64,000 nucleotides of DNA, taken from contig NZ_SIUB01000001.1 of NCBI RefSeq assembly GCF_004310425.1, forward strand, positions 744,001 to 808,000, read 5' to 3'. Within the stretch, counting starts at the first letter, position 1, and the number at the start of each line of letters is the position of its first letter. Positions 17,751-26,404 of this stretch are shown one piece after another. Made by a program: the position numbers and the translations under genes. The DNA comes from Hansschlegelia quercus. GTDB lineage: Bacteria > Pseudomonadota > Alphaproteobacteria > Rhizobiales > Methylopilaceae. Under the pieces are notes generated by a model that was not told where the DNA came from, searched no databases, and saw only the letters and a program-made list of their open reading frames with translations.

Positions 17751-18378
17751 AGGCGTTGAGCGCGTAGTGCACCACCGCGGACCGGTCGCCGAGATTCCGC
17801 TTCTTCATCACGTTGCGGATGTGGACGCGCACGGTCTGCTCGCTCACGGCGTGTTCCGTGGCGATGCGCTTGACGGACCGCCCTTGGCCGAGAGCCTTCA
17901 GCACCTCGATCTCCCGCGCCGTCAGCTCGAGGCCGTCGCGCGGCGGCAGCGCGGCTTTGGCCCCCCCATCCGCCATCGCAGAGCGCTCGATGATCTTTCG
18001 GGGGAACGACACCTCGCCGGCGAGCACCCGTTCGAGCGCGCGCTCTACTTCCGGCGCGCCCGCCGATTTCGGGATGTAGCCGATCACGCCCTGCTCGAGC
18101 GACCGCAGGATGTGCTCGACGTCCTCGTGGACCGAAACGATCACCACAGGAACGGTCGGAAACGCCTTCCGCAGGCGGCGAAGCCCCGCGAAGGAGTCGA
18201 AGCCCGGCATCACGAGGTCGATCAGCATCAGATCGACGTCGGGGTGAAGCGCTAGCGTGCGCGCCGCCTCGCCGAAGCTTTCGGCTTCGTGGATATCGAT
18301 CGACTGCTCCAGGCGCCGCATCACCTGCTTGAGCGATTCCCGGACCATCCAGTGATCGTCGGCGATGACGATCTTCAT
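17728..18378 (-). CDS. NarL/FixJ-type response regulator
   Basis: 216 residues from ATG 18378, where the receiver domain starts as MKIVIADDHWMVRESLKQVM with GAAGG seven bases upstream. A frame extension to 18489 adds 37 low-complexity residues and lacks a ribosome site. The receiver phospho-acceptor is Asp54 (LMLIDLVMPG). The C-terminal LuxR-type HTH reads LTAREIEVLKALGQGRSVKR and SEQTVRVHIRNVMKKRNLGD. It is the first gene of the sensing operon and divergent from the amide importer/dimethylformamidase operon, which it probably activates. Known DMF operons are also controlled by a LuxR-family protein (DmfR in Paracoccus), which supports the role but is not proof. Confidence 0.9.
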   Translation of the reverse strand: MKIVIADDHWMVRESLKQVMRRLEQSIDIHEAESFGEAARTLALHPDVDLMLIDLVMPGFDSFAGLRRLRKAFPTVPVVIVSVHEDVEHILRSLEQGVIGYIPKSAGAPEVERALERVLAGEVSFPRKIIERSAMADGGAKAALPPRDGLELTAREIEVLKALGQGRSVKRIATEHAVSEQTVRVHIRNVMKKRNLGDRSAVVHYALNAYGGAGRG

Positions 18379-18698
18379 CCGCGGGCCTTCGGCGTCGCGA
18401 CCGCTTTCGCTCGGCGAGGGACGGCGACGGCCCCCTTCAACGTTCGAAGGTTCGCTCTCAACGGCGTCGACCGAATCCATCACAACCATACGAATGATCT
18501 ACGCGAAACGCGTGGCTCGATCAATCGACCTCGACCGCTCCACAGGCGGCGGGCCGCGCCACTGGAGCCAATGCGCAGAGCGTTTCTTCTGGGAACAAAA
18601 GTCATTGACGAAGAAAAATCGCCGTGCATGATCATATCGAAACGTCTAGACGCCGCGATAGAGCGCGACGTCGGGCTCGATAGCGCCGGGGGATCGAT
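18379..18698. promoter_or_regulatory. Divergent promoter region between sensing and dimethylformamidase operons
   Basis: This 320-base gap between start codons should carry promoters of both operons. On the plus strand TTGACG (18605-18610), sixteen bases, then CATGAT (18627-18632) is a fair sigma-70 pair about 70 bases before the importer gene. The 18580-18655 stretch is the most AT-rich of the gap. I could not identify a clear NarL-type heptamer pair. Confidence 0.4.
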
Positions 18699-19985
18699 AT
18701 GGCCGTTTTGACGCGTCGTTCAGTTGTAAAGGCGACCGTCGCAGGAGGCGCGGCCGCCGCGCTTTCGGCGCCGTTCGTGTCCCGCGGCTGGGCCGCCGAA
18801 CCGATCGTGCTCGGCGTTCCGACCTCGCAAACCGCGGCCGCAGGCGTCGCCGACGATCTCGACCATCTCAACGGCACCACGCTCGCCATGGAGGAGATCA
18901 ACGCGGCCGGCGGAATCAACGGGCGACCGCTCAAGCTTTTCGTCACCGACGTCGACAAGCTCTCGCCGGAAAGCTGCCAGCAGGCGATCGCGGCCTGCAT
19001 CGACGCCAAGGTCCACGCGATTTCGAACGCCTTCCTGTTCGTGCCGATCCCCGCGATGGACGTCTCGGCGCGCTACAAGTGCCCCTACCTCCAGGGTAAC
19101 ACGCAGCGCGCCGCGACCGAGGCGTTCAAGAAGGACCCGGCCAAATACAGCCATGTCTTCCAGACCGACCCGTCGGAAGTGCATTACGGATACACCTATC
19201 CGCTGTGGCTGAAGGCGATGGAGAAGACGGGGACCTGGAAGCCCAAGAACCGAAAGGTCCACATCGTCCAGGAGCAGGTCGCCTACTGCCAGACGATTTC
19301 GCGCGCCGCTCAGGCGGCCATCAAGAAGAGCGACTTCGAAGTGGCCAAGGTGACCGACATCCAGTTCCCGGTTCAGGATTGGGGCCCGGTGATCCAGGAG
19401 CTCAAGGAAGTCGACGCCGGCGCGATCATGATCGACCACTGGGTCGCGGCCGAGTACGCGGCGTTCTGCAAGCAATTCCAGGCCGACCCCGTCCCGGACT
19501 CTCTAGTCTATCTCCAATACGGCCCGTCGCAGCCCGAATTCCTGACGCTCGCGGGCGAGGCCGCCAACGGCTTCTGCTGGTCGACGGTGCTCGGCGTCTA
19601 CGCCGACGAGAAGGGCAACGCCTTCCGCGCCAAATACAAGGAGCGGTTCCCCGGGATCATGGGGCTCGTCTACACCGGCAACGGCTACGACATCGCCTAC
19701 TATCTGAAGGCCGCCTGGGAGGCGACGCGCGACCCCTCGAACTTCAAGGCGGTGTGCGACTGGATCCGGACGAACCCCTATCGGGGCGTGTGCGGCTACA
19801 TGAGCATGAACAACGAGCTCCAGGAGTCGGCGCACTTCCCCGACAACGGCTTCGCGATCTCGGCGACGGAGCTCGAGAAGGGCATGAGCCAGCTCTACGT
19901 CCAGGTCCAAGACGTCGAGCACAAGATCATCTACCCGTACGAGATTAAGGAATCCGCCCTTAAGCCGGCGCCCTGGTGGAGCTGA
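18699..19985 (+). CDS. Exported amide/urea-type ABC solute-binding protein
   Basis: 428 residues with a Tat-like leader: TRRSVVKATVAGGAAAALSA followed by a cleavage region around GWAAEPI. The mature part is a type I solute-binding protein of the urea/short-chain amide (FmdD/UrtA-like) group, with AMEEINAAGGINGRPLKLFV and SLVYLQYGPSQPEFLTLAGE. It captures the substrate in the periplasm for the importer encoded by the next four genes, and dimethylformamidase at the end of the same run suggests N,N-dimethylformamide or a related amide (inference). It is a paralogue of the signal-less protein at 14974-16188, sharing the LVYLQYG motif. Its stop overlaps the ATPase ATG (TGATG). Confidence 0.9.
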   Translation: MAVLTRRSVVKATVAGGAAAALSAPFVSRGWAAEPIVLGVPTSQTAAAGVADDLDHLNGTTLAMEEINAAGGINGRPLKLFVTDVDKLSPESCQQAIAACIDAKVHAISNAFLFVPIPAMDVSARYKCPYLQGNTQRAATEAFKKDPAKYSHVFQTDPSEVHYGYTYPLWLKAMEKTGTWKPKNRKVHIVQEQVAYCQTISRAAQAAIKKSDFEVAKVTDIQFPVQDWGPVIQELKEVDAGAIMIDHWVAAEYAAFCKQFQADPVPDSLVYLQYGPSQPEFLTLAGEAANGFCWSTVLGVYADEKGNAFRAKYKERFPGIMGLVYTGNGYDIAYYLKAAWEATRDPSNFKAVCDWIRTNPYRGVCGYMSMNNELQESAHFPDNGFAISATELEKGMSQLYVQVQDVEHKIIYPYEIKESALKPAPWWS

Positions 19986-20743
19986 TGGTGGCAACCGCGG
20001 CGGCGCGTTCCGACGCTCCGCTGTTCGCCTGCGAGGATATCCGGCTCGATCTTGGAGGCCGGTCGATCCTGCACGGCATCAGTCTATCGGTGCGCCCCGG
20101 GGAAGTGCTCGGGATCATCGGCCCGAACGGCGCGGGCAAGACCAGCCTGTTCGAGGTGCTTTCCGGCCGGATCAAGCCGAAGAGCGGCCGGGTCACGTTC
20201 AAGGGCGAGGACGTCACGCGCCTGCCGCTCCACGCCCGCGCGCGGATGGGCGTCGGGCGCACCTACCAGACGCCCGTGGTCCCCGACGAACTGACGGTCG
20301 GCCAGACGTTCAAGGCCGCCCGACAGGCCTACCGCCCATACCTCACGCGGTTCGACGCCGAATACGGCGCCGAGCTCGTCCACCTCCATGTCGACCACGA
20401 CGAGCCGAGCGCGCGGCTCGAGACCATGAACCGGCGCAAGCTGCTGCTCGCCTGCCTCCTCATGCGCCGCCCCGCGATCCTGCTGATGGACGAGCCCGCG
20501 GCCGGCCTCATCAACTCGGAGGTCGACGAGATCGACCACCTCATCCGGATGCTGTCGAAGGAGATGAACGTCGCGATCATCATCGTCGAGCATCGCATCG
20601 AGCTGCTGGAGACGATCGCGGACGGCGTGATGGTGATGGACGCCGGCGAGGTCATCGCCAGCGGCTCCCTCAAGGACATCCTCGAAGACCCCAAGGTCCA
20701 CGAGGCCTATTTCGAAAGCTATGACGAGGAGGCGCGGGCGTGA
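19985..20743 (+). CDS. ABC transporter ATP-binding protein (LivG/UrtD type)
   Basis: 252 residues from ATG 19985, which overlaps the preceding stop by one base; a GTG at 19976 is an alternative. Walker A is IIGPNGAGKTSLFEVLSG and Walker B ILLMDEPAAGLI. The signature region is altered: instead of LSGGQ, the residues before Walker B read MNRRKLLLACLLMRRP, an unusual replacement that deserves note because the Q-loop, Walker motifs and H-loop (IIIVEHRIELL) are intact. The partner ATPase has a normal SGGE signature, so one competent composite site may be enough. It powers the amide importer together with the next gene. Confidence 0.88.
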   Translation: MVATAAARSDAPLFACEDIRLDLGGRSILHGISLSVRPGEVLGIIGPNGAGKTSLFEVLSGRIKPKSGRVTFKGEDVTRLPLHARARMGVGRTYQTPVVPDELTVGQTFKAARQAYRPYLTRFDAEYGAELVHLHVDHDEPSARLETMNRRKLLLACLLMRRPAILLMDEPAAGLINSEVDEIDHLIRMLSKEMNVAIIIVEHRIELLETIADGVMVMDAGEVIASGSLKDILEDPKVHEAYFESYDEEARA

Positions 20744-21510
20744 GTGCGATCGTCGCTTTGTCGCCGCCACCCGCTCTTGCGCCCGCGCCGGGCAAGCGGG
20801 CGGTCCTGACCGTGAAGGGACTGTCGGCCGGCTACGGGCCGATGCGCGTCATCCACGACCTCGACCTGATCGTGAGCTCCGGCGAACGCCTCGGCCTCGT
20901 CGGGCTGAACGGCCACGGCAAGTCGACCCTGTTCTATGCTATCGCGGGCCTGACCGGCTGGCAGCGCGGCTCGATCCTGCTCAACGGCGTCGAGGTCGGC
21001 CGGACGCGAAGCCAGGGGCCGGGCCGCTACACCCACACCGTGGTGCGGCAGGGGCTCGCCTTGATTCCGCAGGGCGACGAGATCTTCCACGGCCTGACGG
21101 TCGAGGAGCACCTCGATTCCGGCGCCTTCACCCCAAGAGCCTGGAAGGAGCGCAAGGCGCGCAAGGAGCGCATCTACGCGATCTTCCCGCCGCTCGTGAA
21201 GCTGATGAAGACGCCGGTCGGACGGCTTTCCGGAGGCGAGCGCCGCATGGTCTCGATCGGCCGCGGGCTGATGGCGGACGCGTCGCTGTTCCTTGTGGAC
21301 GAGCCCACGCTCGGTCTCGCGCCCAAGATCGGCAAGAGCGTCCTCGACGCGCTGATGAGCGTCGAACTGGAAGACAGCGCCATGGTGATCGCGGAGCAGA
21401 ACGTGGCGCTGCTCGAAGGCCGGGTCGACCGCGTCATCGGCATGCATGCCGGCAAGCTCAAGGGCGAAGCCTCGGCGGCGCTCGGTTTCCAGACGCGTCG
21501 GGAGCTCTGA
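20740..21510 (+). CDS. ABC transporter ATP-binding protein (LivF/UrtE type)
   Basis: 256 residues. Walker A reads LVGLNGHGKSTLFYAIAG, the signature is GRLSGGERRMVSIGRGLM, Walker B is SLFLVDEPTLGLAPKIG and the H-loop is MVIAEQNVALLE. It starts at GTG 20740, overlapping the previous stop by four bases (GTGA), so production is coupled. It is the second ATPase of the branched-chain/urea-type importer. Compared with LivF it has about 20 extra N-terminal residues rich in Ala and Pro. Confidence 0.92.
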   Translation: MSAIVALSPPPALAPAPGKRAVLTVKGLSAGYGPMRVIHDLDLIVSSGERLGLVGLNGHGKSTLFYAIAGLTGWQRGSILLNGVEVGRTRSQGPGRYTHTVVRQGLALIPQGDEIFHGLTVEEHLDSGAFTPRAWKERKARKERIYAIFPPLVKLMKTPVGRLSGGERRMVSIGRGLMADASLFLVDEPTLGLAPKIGKSVLDALMSVELEDSAMVIAEQNVALLEGRVDRVIGMHAGKLKGEASAALGFQTRREL

Positions 21511-21512
21511 CG

Positions 21513-22394
21513 ATGGATATCGGCTTCATCGTCAGCAACGCTGTGGTGCTCGCCTGCATCTACGGAACGCTGGCGATCGGGCTTTCGATCACCTGGTCGA
21601 GCGTGGGCCTGATCAACCTCGCCTATGGCTTCATCTTCGCGCTGTCGGGCTACGGCGCGTGGCTCGCCTCACAATATGTCACGGCCAATGGGATCGTGGT
21701 GCTCGGCGCAGGAGTGCTGACGGGCGCGCTCGGCGGGATGCTGGTCTGCGCTCTCGCCTTCATCCCGATCCACGACAAGCCGAACTTCACGGTCCGTGGG
21801 CTGATCGCGACGCTCGCGATCAGCCTGGTCGGCACCCAGGCGCTGCTCTGGTTCTTCGGCCCGCGCGCCAAAAACCTTCCGGAGATCTTCGGCTTCTGGA
21901 AGGTCCATCTCGGCGGGATCATCCTGACGTCGGACAAGATCGGCAACGTCGTGACGTCGATCGCGGTCGTCACCGCAGTGCTGCTCTGGATGCGGTCGAG
22001 CCGGCGCGGGCTGGAGATCCGCGCCATGATGATGAACCCGCACGCCGCCTCGATCGTCGGCATCGGCGTGCGCAAGACCGGCTTCTACGTCATGGCGATC
22101 ACGGGCGGCCTCGCGGGACTCGCGGCCGTGCTGCTCTCGCAGACTTATTACATCTCGCCGTTCGGCGGCCTCACGCCGATGATCAAGGGCGTCAGCATCG
22201 CGCTCTGCGGCGGGCTCGGCAGCGTCCGCGGCGCTGTGATCGCCGCGATCGTGCTCGGCCTGAACGAGGCGCTGACCAGCCGTCTGCTCGGCGGCCAATA
22301 CGTCCTCATCACGCAGTTCGTGCTGATCATCGTCATCCTGCTGATCAGGCCGCGCGGCATCGCGGGCATGCTCGACCGCGCCCGGGAGGCCTGA
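21513..22394 (+). CDS. ABC transporter permease (LivH/UrtB type)
   Basis: 293 residues with about eight membrane helices, starting at ATG 21513, two bases after the previous stop. Landmarks are GLSITWSSVGLINLAYGFIF near the N-terminus, AMMMNPHAASIVGIGVRKTG before the conserved EAA-like loop, and GGLGSVRGAVIAAIVLGLNE near the C-terminus. It forms half of the transmembrane channel of the amide importer. Three bases separate its stop from the next permease. Confidence 0.92.
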   Translation: MDIGFIVSNAVVLACIYGTLAIGLSITWSSVGLINLAYGFIFALSGYGAWLASQYVTANGIVVLGAGVLTGALGGMLVCALAFIPIHDKPNFTVRGLIATLAISLVGTQALLWFFGPRAKNLPEIFGFWKVHLGGIILTSDKIGNVVTSIAVVTAVLLWMRSSRRGLEIRAMMMNPHAASIVGIGVRKTGFYVMAITGGLAGLAAVLLSQTYYISPFGGLTPMIKGVSIALCGGLGSVRGAVIAAIVLGLNEALTSRLLGGQYVLITQFVLIIVILLIRPRGIAGMLDRAREA

Positions 22395-22397
22395 GCG

Positions 22398-24035
22398 ATG
22401 GCCGGCGCGTGGCGCAATCCGCTCTATCTCTGGGACGTCGAGGGCGCCGAAGAGGAGATCCCGGCGACCCCGTACGCCAGTCCCCAGCGCGTCTGGGACG
22501 AGGCCCGCGAGTCGAAGACCCCCATGCTGCCGGTCGGCCGGCTGCGCTACTACTACAAGTGGCCGGGCCACGGCGGCGCGCTCTGGTCGCGCCTGCGTTA
22601 CTGGCCGACGCGCCGGCGCGTGCTGAACATCCGCGGCGAATACAACCCGAAGACGCTGCGGCGCGAGAAGACTATTGTCGACAAGCGCCCGATCTGGTGG
22701 GCGCTCGGGTTGCTGGCCTTTATGCTGGCGCCGCTGATCATGCCGGGCGGCTATCAGAACACGCTGCTCGCAGCCGGCGCGACCTTCTCGATCTACGCCG
22801 CGATCAACCTGTGCTGGATGCTGATCATCGGCACCGCCGGGATCTATTCGCTCGCGAGCTATGCGGTCGTTGGAGCGGCGGCCTTCGGGGTCTCGTGGAT
22901 GTCCATCCACCTCGGACTTCCCTGGTGGGCGCTGCCATTTGTCGGCGCCGGGCTCGGGCTCGTCTTCGGCGTGATCATCGCGATCCCGGCAATCCGCTTG
23001 GACGGGTTCTATTATGCCCTGCTCACCATCGGCCTGAACGAGCTCTGCCGGGTCTATACTCTGCAGTCTAAGCAGTTCGGCTCGTCGACAGGCGGCCTCT
23101 ACGGGGCGGACTCCTACGTGCCCGACAGCTGGGACCCGTTCGACCAGCAGCTTTTGTCCTATTACGCTTGCTTCGGCCTGCTGCTCCTTGCGCTCGCGCT
23201 CTACCGCATCATCGACGGGCGCAGGCTCGGGCGCATCCTGAAGATGGCGCCGGAGAAGCGCGAGGCTTTCGCCGAGGCGACCGGCGTCGACTACCGCCGC
23301 GCCCGCGTATGGGTGTTCGTGGTCTCGTCGGTCGGGCTCGGCTTCATCGGCGGTTTCTACGCCTCGCATTACCGCGGCGTGTCGTTCTCGATCTTCGGTT
23401 TCGACACCGTGCTGCTTGGCCTCGCCATGCTCGTCATTGGCGGCATCGGGCGAGCCGAAGGGGCGGTTGTAGGCACCGCGATCGTCATCTTCCTCGACAA
23501 GGTAATGATCTCGACGGGGCCGCTGCGGCTCGTGCTCATCGGCCTGATCATGCTCGCCGTGGTGCTGCTGCTGAAGGGCGGGCTGTTTGGCATTAAGGCC
23601 CAGTTCCGCGCCTGGCGCGACAAGAAGAAGAGCGAACGCCGTTCCATCCGTTCGGAGAAAGGGGGCGAGATGCTGCCCGAGGAAGCCGCCGAGACCAAGG
23701 ACAAGGACGTCCTCTATTGGCGTCGCTACGACAAGATGCAGCGCGATTTCCTCAAGACGCTGGTCTCCGAGGAGGTCATCGAGGAGCATCGCAAACAGCC
23801 GCTTGGGCAGCACAGCGAGCCGCTCGAGCGTCTGCTGTTGTATTTCCGCCGCCAGCCGCTGGGCGACAAATACGCCATCACGGTCGTCCAGCCGTTTAAG
23901 GCTTACCGCATTGTCGCGATGTCGGGCCAGCGAGGCGTCGCCCCGCGCATCGTCGAAGACAAGATCTACGCCTCGCAGAACGAGGCCTATCACGGCGTAT
24001 TCCTGCGCCGGGTCCAAGACCTCCTCGAATCCTGA
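22398..24035 (+). CDS. LivM/UrtC-type permease in frame with N,N-dimethylformamidase alpha subunit
   Basis: 545 codons without interruption. Residues 1-95 are a hydrophilic extension with an RxYYYKWPGHG segment; 100-400 form the LivM-type membrane domain (INLCWMLIIGTAGIYSLASY, IPAIRLDGFYYALLTIGLNE, MLVIGGIGRAEGAVVGTAIV). After a Lys/Arg-rich link, residues 425-545 match dimethylformamidase small subunits (DmfA1): EEHRKQPLGQHSEPLERLLL, YFRRQPLGDKYAI, AYRIVAMSGQRGV and YHGVFLRRVQDLLES. Known DmfA1 is a separate protein of about 130 residues. An in-frame ATG at 23670 preceded by GGAGAAAGGGGG could allow separate synthesis, so either a fusion or an internal start is possible. The large subunit follows. 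Confidence 0.87.
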   Translation: MAGAWRNPLYLWDVEGAEEEIPATPYASPQRVWDEARESKTPMLPVGRLRYYYKWPGHGGALWSRLRYWPTRRRVLNIRGEYNPKTLRREKTIVDKRPIWWALGLLAFMLAPLIMPGGYQNTLLAAGATFSIYAAINLCWMLIIGTAGIYSLASYAVVGAAAFGVSWMSIHLGLPWWALPFVGAGLGLVFGVIIAIPAIRLDGFYYALLTIGLNELCRVYTLQSKQFGSSTGGLYGADSYVPDSWDPFDQQLLSYYACFGLLLLALALYRIIDGRRLGRILKMAPEKREAFAEATGVDYRRARVWVFVVSSVGLGFIGGFYASHYRGVSFSIFGFDTVLLGLAMLVIGGIGRAEGAVVGTAIVIFLDKVMISTGPLRLVLIGLIMLAVVLLLKGGLFGIKAQFRAWRDKKKSERRSIRSEKGGEMLPEEAAETKDKDVLYWRRYDKMQRDFLKTLVSEEVIEEHRKQPLGQHSEPLERLLLYFRRQPLGDKYAITVVQPFKAYRIVAMSGQRGVAPRIVEDKIYASQNEAYHGVFLRRVQDLLES

Positions 24036-24041
24036 ACAGCG

Positions 24042-24065
24042 GGCCGCGCGACGCAAAGCGCGGCC
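24042..24065 (+). other. Hairpin between dimethylformamidase alpha and beta coding regions
   Basis: The intergenic RNA would fold with eight-base GC arms, GGCCGCGC at 24042-24049 and GCGCGGCC at 24058-24065, around an eight-base loop. It lies between the alpha stop at 24035 and the beta start at 24083. No T-run follows, so it is more likely a processing or stability element that sets the ratio of transporter to enzyme than a terminator. Confidence 0.5.
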
Positions 24066-24082
24066 TTCGCCGGAGCGGACGT

Positions 24083-26404
24083 ATGGCTCAGATCAAACTC
24101 TTCGGTTACGCCAGCAAGATCTCGACCAAGCCTGGCGAGACCATCGACATCCACGTTTCAGCCGACGGCGCGACCGAAGCCGAGGCCAAGCTCGTCCGCC
24201 TCATCCATGGCGACGAACATCCGGACGGTCCGGGTTTCATGGAGGAAGAGGTCGCGTGCGAGGCCGACGGCCGGTGGGCCGTGCGAAAGCAGTACACCCA
24301 GGTCGGCTCCTACCTCGAGGTCGCCGACCCCGACGCGAAGCTCGCGCTCGACGGTCCGATCACGCTGTTTGCGTTCACCTATGTCGGGCTGCCGGAAGCG
24401 GGTTTGCGCCAATGCCTCCTCGGGCGTTGGAATAACGACAAGAATTTCGGTTATTGCCTCGGCGTCAACCAGCGCGGGCATTTCGAGTTCTGGGTCGGCC
24501 AGGGGTCGGAAGTAGACTACGTCCAGGCCGAAGCTCCGATCGTCGCGAAGATCTGGTACTTCGTCGCCGCGACCTACGATCCCGCGACGGGCCGCGCGAC
24601 CATCCACCAGGAAAGCGTCGCCAACCGCTACAACAGCCTGCTCGGCCGCGTCTGCCCGATCGACTACCGGTCGCACGTCTCGGAGCGGTTCCGCTTCAAG
24701 CCGAAGCATCTGGCCGACACTCCGTTCCTGCTGGCCGGGTCGCGCGACTTCCATGAGACGCGCGGCCATTTCGTGTCCGAGACGTTCTGCGGGAAGATCG
24801 ACCGTCCGGGCGTCTACAATCGGGCGCTGTCGCGCGACGAGCTCGACGCCATCAGAGGCGGCGCGGCGCCGAAGCCTGACGGTCTCACAGCCTACTGGGA
24901 CACAACCGCCGGATACACGGACCGCGGGATCGGCGACGAAGTGATCGACGTCGGTCCGCACGGGCTGAACGCCCGTGGCCACAACCGTCCAGTCCGCGCC
25001 CAGACCGGGTGGAACTGGAGCGGCCGCAACGACTGCTTCCGCCTCGCGCCGGAAGAGTATGGCGGGGTCGAATTCCATTACGACCAAGTCGTGGACAGCA
25101 ATTGGGACGTGACCCGCAGCGTCAAGCTGCCGGACGATCTGCGCAGCGGCTGCTACGCGATCCGTCTCCGGGCCGGGCCGGGCGTCGGGCTGTCGGAGGA
25201 GTACGTCGTCTTTTTCGTCCGGCCGAAGACGCCCAAGGGCAAGGTCGCGCTGATCTTCCCGACCGCGAGCTACCTCGCTTACGCCAACGAGCATCTCAGC
25301 TTCGACGCCGACATCATCCAGCCGATGACCGGGCAGCCGCCGATCGTCTCGGAGATCGACGTCGAGATGTACAAGAACTGGGAGTTCGGCATGTCGACCT
25401 ATGACAGTTGGGCCGACGGCAACGGCGTCTGTTACTCGTCCTACCGCCGGCCGATCCTCAACATGCGCCCCAAGCACCGCATGTCGAGCATGGGTGTCAC
25501 CTGGGCGTTTCCGGCCGACCTTTCGATCCTCGCCTGGCTTGAGCACAAGGGCTACGACTACGACGTCATGACCGACGAGGACGTCCACATCGACGGTCTC
25601 GACGCGATGAAGCCTTACGCCTGCGTCCTGACCGGCACCCATCCCGAGTATTATTCGGAGCGGATGCTCGACGCGACAGAGGACTACATCGAGGGCGGCG
25701 GGCGCTTCATCTACATGGGCGGCAACGGGCTCTACTGGAACGTCGCGTTCCGGGAGGAGGAACCGTGGGTCATGGAGGTGCGCAAGCTCGACTCCGGCAT
25801 GCGCGCCTGGGCGGCGCGGCCGGGCGAGCACTATCTCGCGACCACGGGCCAGAAGAGCGGCCTGTGGAAGAATCTGGGCCGGCCGCCGCAGAAGACCGTC
25901 GGCGTGGGCTTCATCGGCGAAGGCTTTGAGACGAGCCGCCCCTATCGCCGGATGCCCGACAGCTATCACCGCACGGTGTCGTGGATGATGGAGGGAATCG
26001 AGGGCGAGATCATCGGCGATTTCGGGCTCGCCTACGGCGGCGCGGCCGGTCTCGAGCTCGATCGCTACGACCTGCGCTACGGCACCCCGCCCCACGCGCG
26101 CATCATCGCCTCATCGGGAGGCCACAGCGACAACTACATGCTGTCGATCGAGGAGATCCTATATCCCTACCCCGGGCTGGCGGGCTCACAGGACTATCGG
26201 TTGCGATCCGACCTCGTCTATTTCACCGCGCCGAACGACGGGGCCGTCTTCTCGACCGGCTCGATCGCGTTCGGCCAGGCCCTGCCCTGCGCGAACTTCG
26301 ACAACAACGTCTCGAAGCTCCTCGCCAACCTCGTCGACGCCTTCATCAAACCCGGCCGCCTGCCAGGCTCGCTGTGGGTGAGCGAAGAGAAACAGTGGAA
26401 GTGA
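24083..26404 (+). CDS. dmfA2: N,N-dimethylformamidase beta (large, catalytic) subunit
   Basis: 773 residues, close to the roughly 760 of known DmfA2. The enzyme hydrolyses N,N-dimethylformamide to dimethylamine and formate in the cytoplasm. The N-terminal half has a concanavalin-like domain (ISTKPGETIDIHVSADG; later CGKIDRPGVYNRALSRDELD) and the C-terminal part a glutamine amidotransferase-like domain. The structurally studied Paracoccus enzyme uses a mononuclear iron held by two Tyr and one Glu (recalled as Tyr399, Tyr440, Glu521); here Tyr400 (SYLAYANEH), Tyr440 (STYDSWADG) and Glu522 (THPEYYSER) occupy the matching places. GGAG precedes the ATG. Related amides could be the true substrate. 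Confidence 0.93.
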   Translation: MAQIKLFGYASKISTKPGETIDIHVSADGATEAEAKLVRLIHGDEHPDGPGFMEEEVACEADGRWAVRKQYTQVGSYLEVADPDAKLALDGPITLFAFTYVGLPEAGLRQCLLGRWNNDKNFGYCLGVNQRGHFEFWVGQGSEVDYVQAEAPIVAKIWYFVAATYDPATGRATIHQESVANRYNSLLGRVCPIDYRSHVSERFRFKPKHLADTPFLLAGSRDFHETRGHFVSETFCGKIDRPGVYNRALSRDELDAIRGGAAPKPDGLTAYWDTTAGYTDRGIGDEVIDVGPHGLNARGHNRPVRAQTGWNWSGRNDCFRLAPEEYGGVEFHYDQVVDSNWDVTRSVKLPDDLRSGCYAIRLRAGPGVGLSEEYVVFFVRPKTPKGKVALIFPTASYLAYANEHLSFDADIIQPMTGQPPIVSEIDVEMYKNWEFGMSTYDSWADGNGVCYSSYRRPILNMRPKHRMSSMGVTWAFPADLSILAWLEHKGYDYDVMTDEDVHIDGLDAMKPYACVLTGTHPEYYSERMLDATEDYIEGGGRFIYMGGNGLYWNVAFREEEPWVMEVRKLDSGMRAWAARPGEHYLATTGQKSGLWKNLGRPPQKTVGVGFIGEGFETSRPYRRMPDSYHRTVSWMMEGIEGEIIGDFGLAYGGAAGLELDRYDLRYGTPPHARIIASSGGHSDNYMLSIEEILYPYPGLAGSQDYRLRSDLVYFTAPNDGAVFSTGSIAFGQALPCANFDNNVSKLLANLVDAFIKPGRLPGSLWVSEEKQWK

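Noticed and set aside
21669-24056. Long minus-strand open frame (795 codons) across the permease genes
   Set aside because: It lies antisense to two well-supported permease genes, is His/Asp/Arg-rich and has no family motif. It is a by-product of GC-rich third codon positions.
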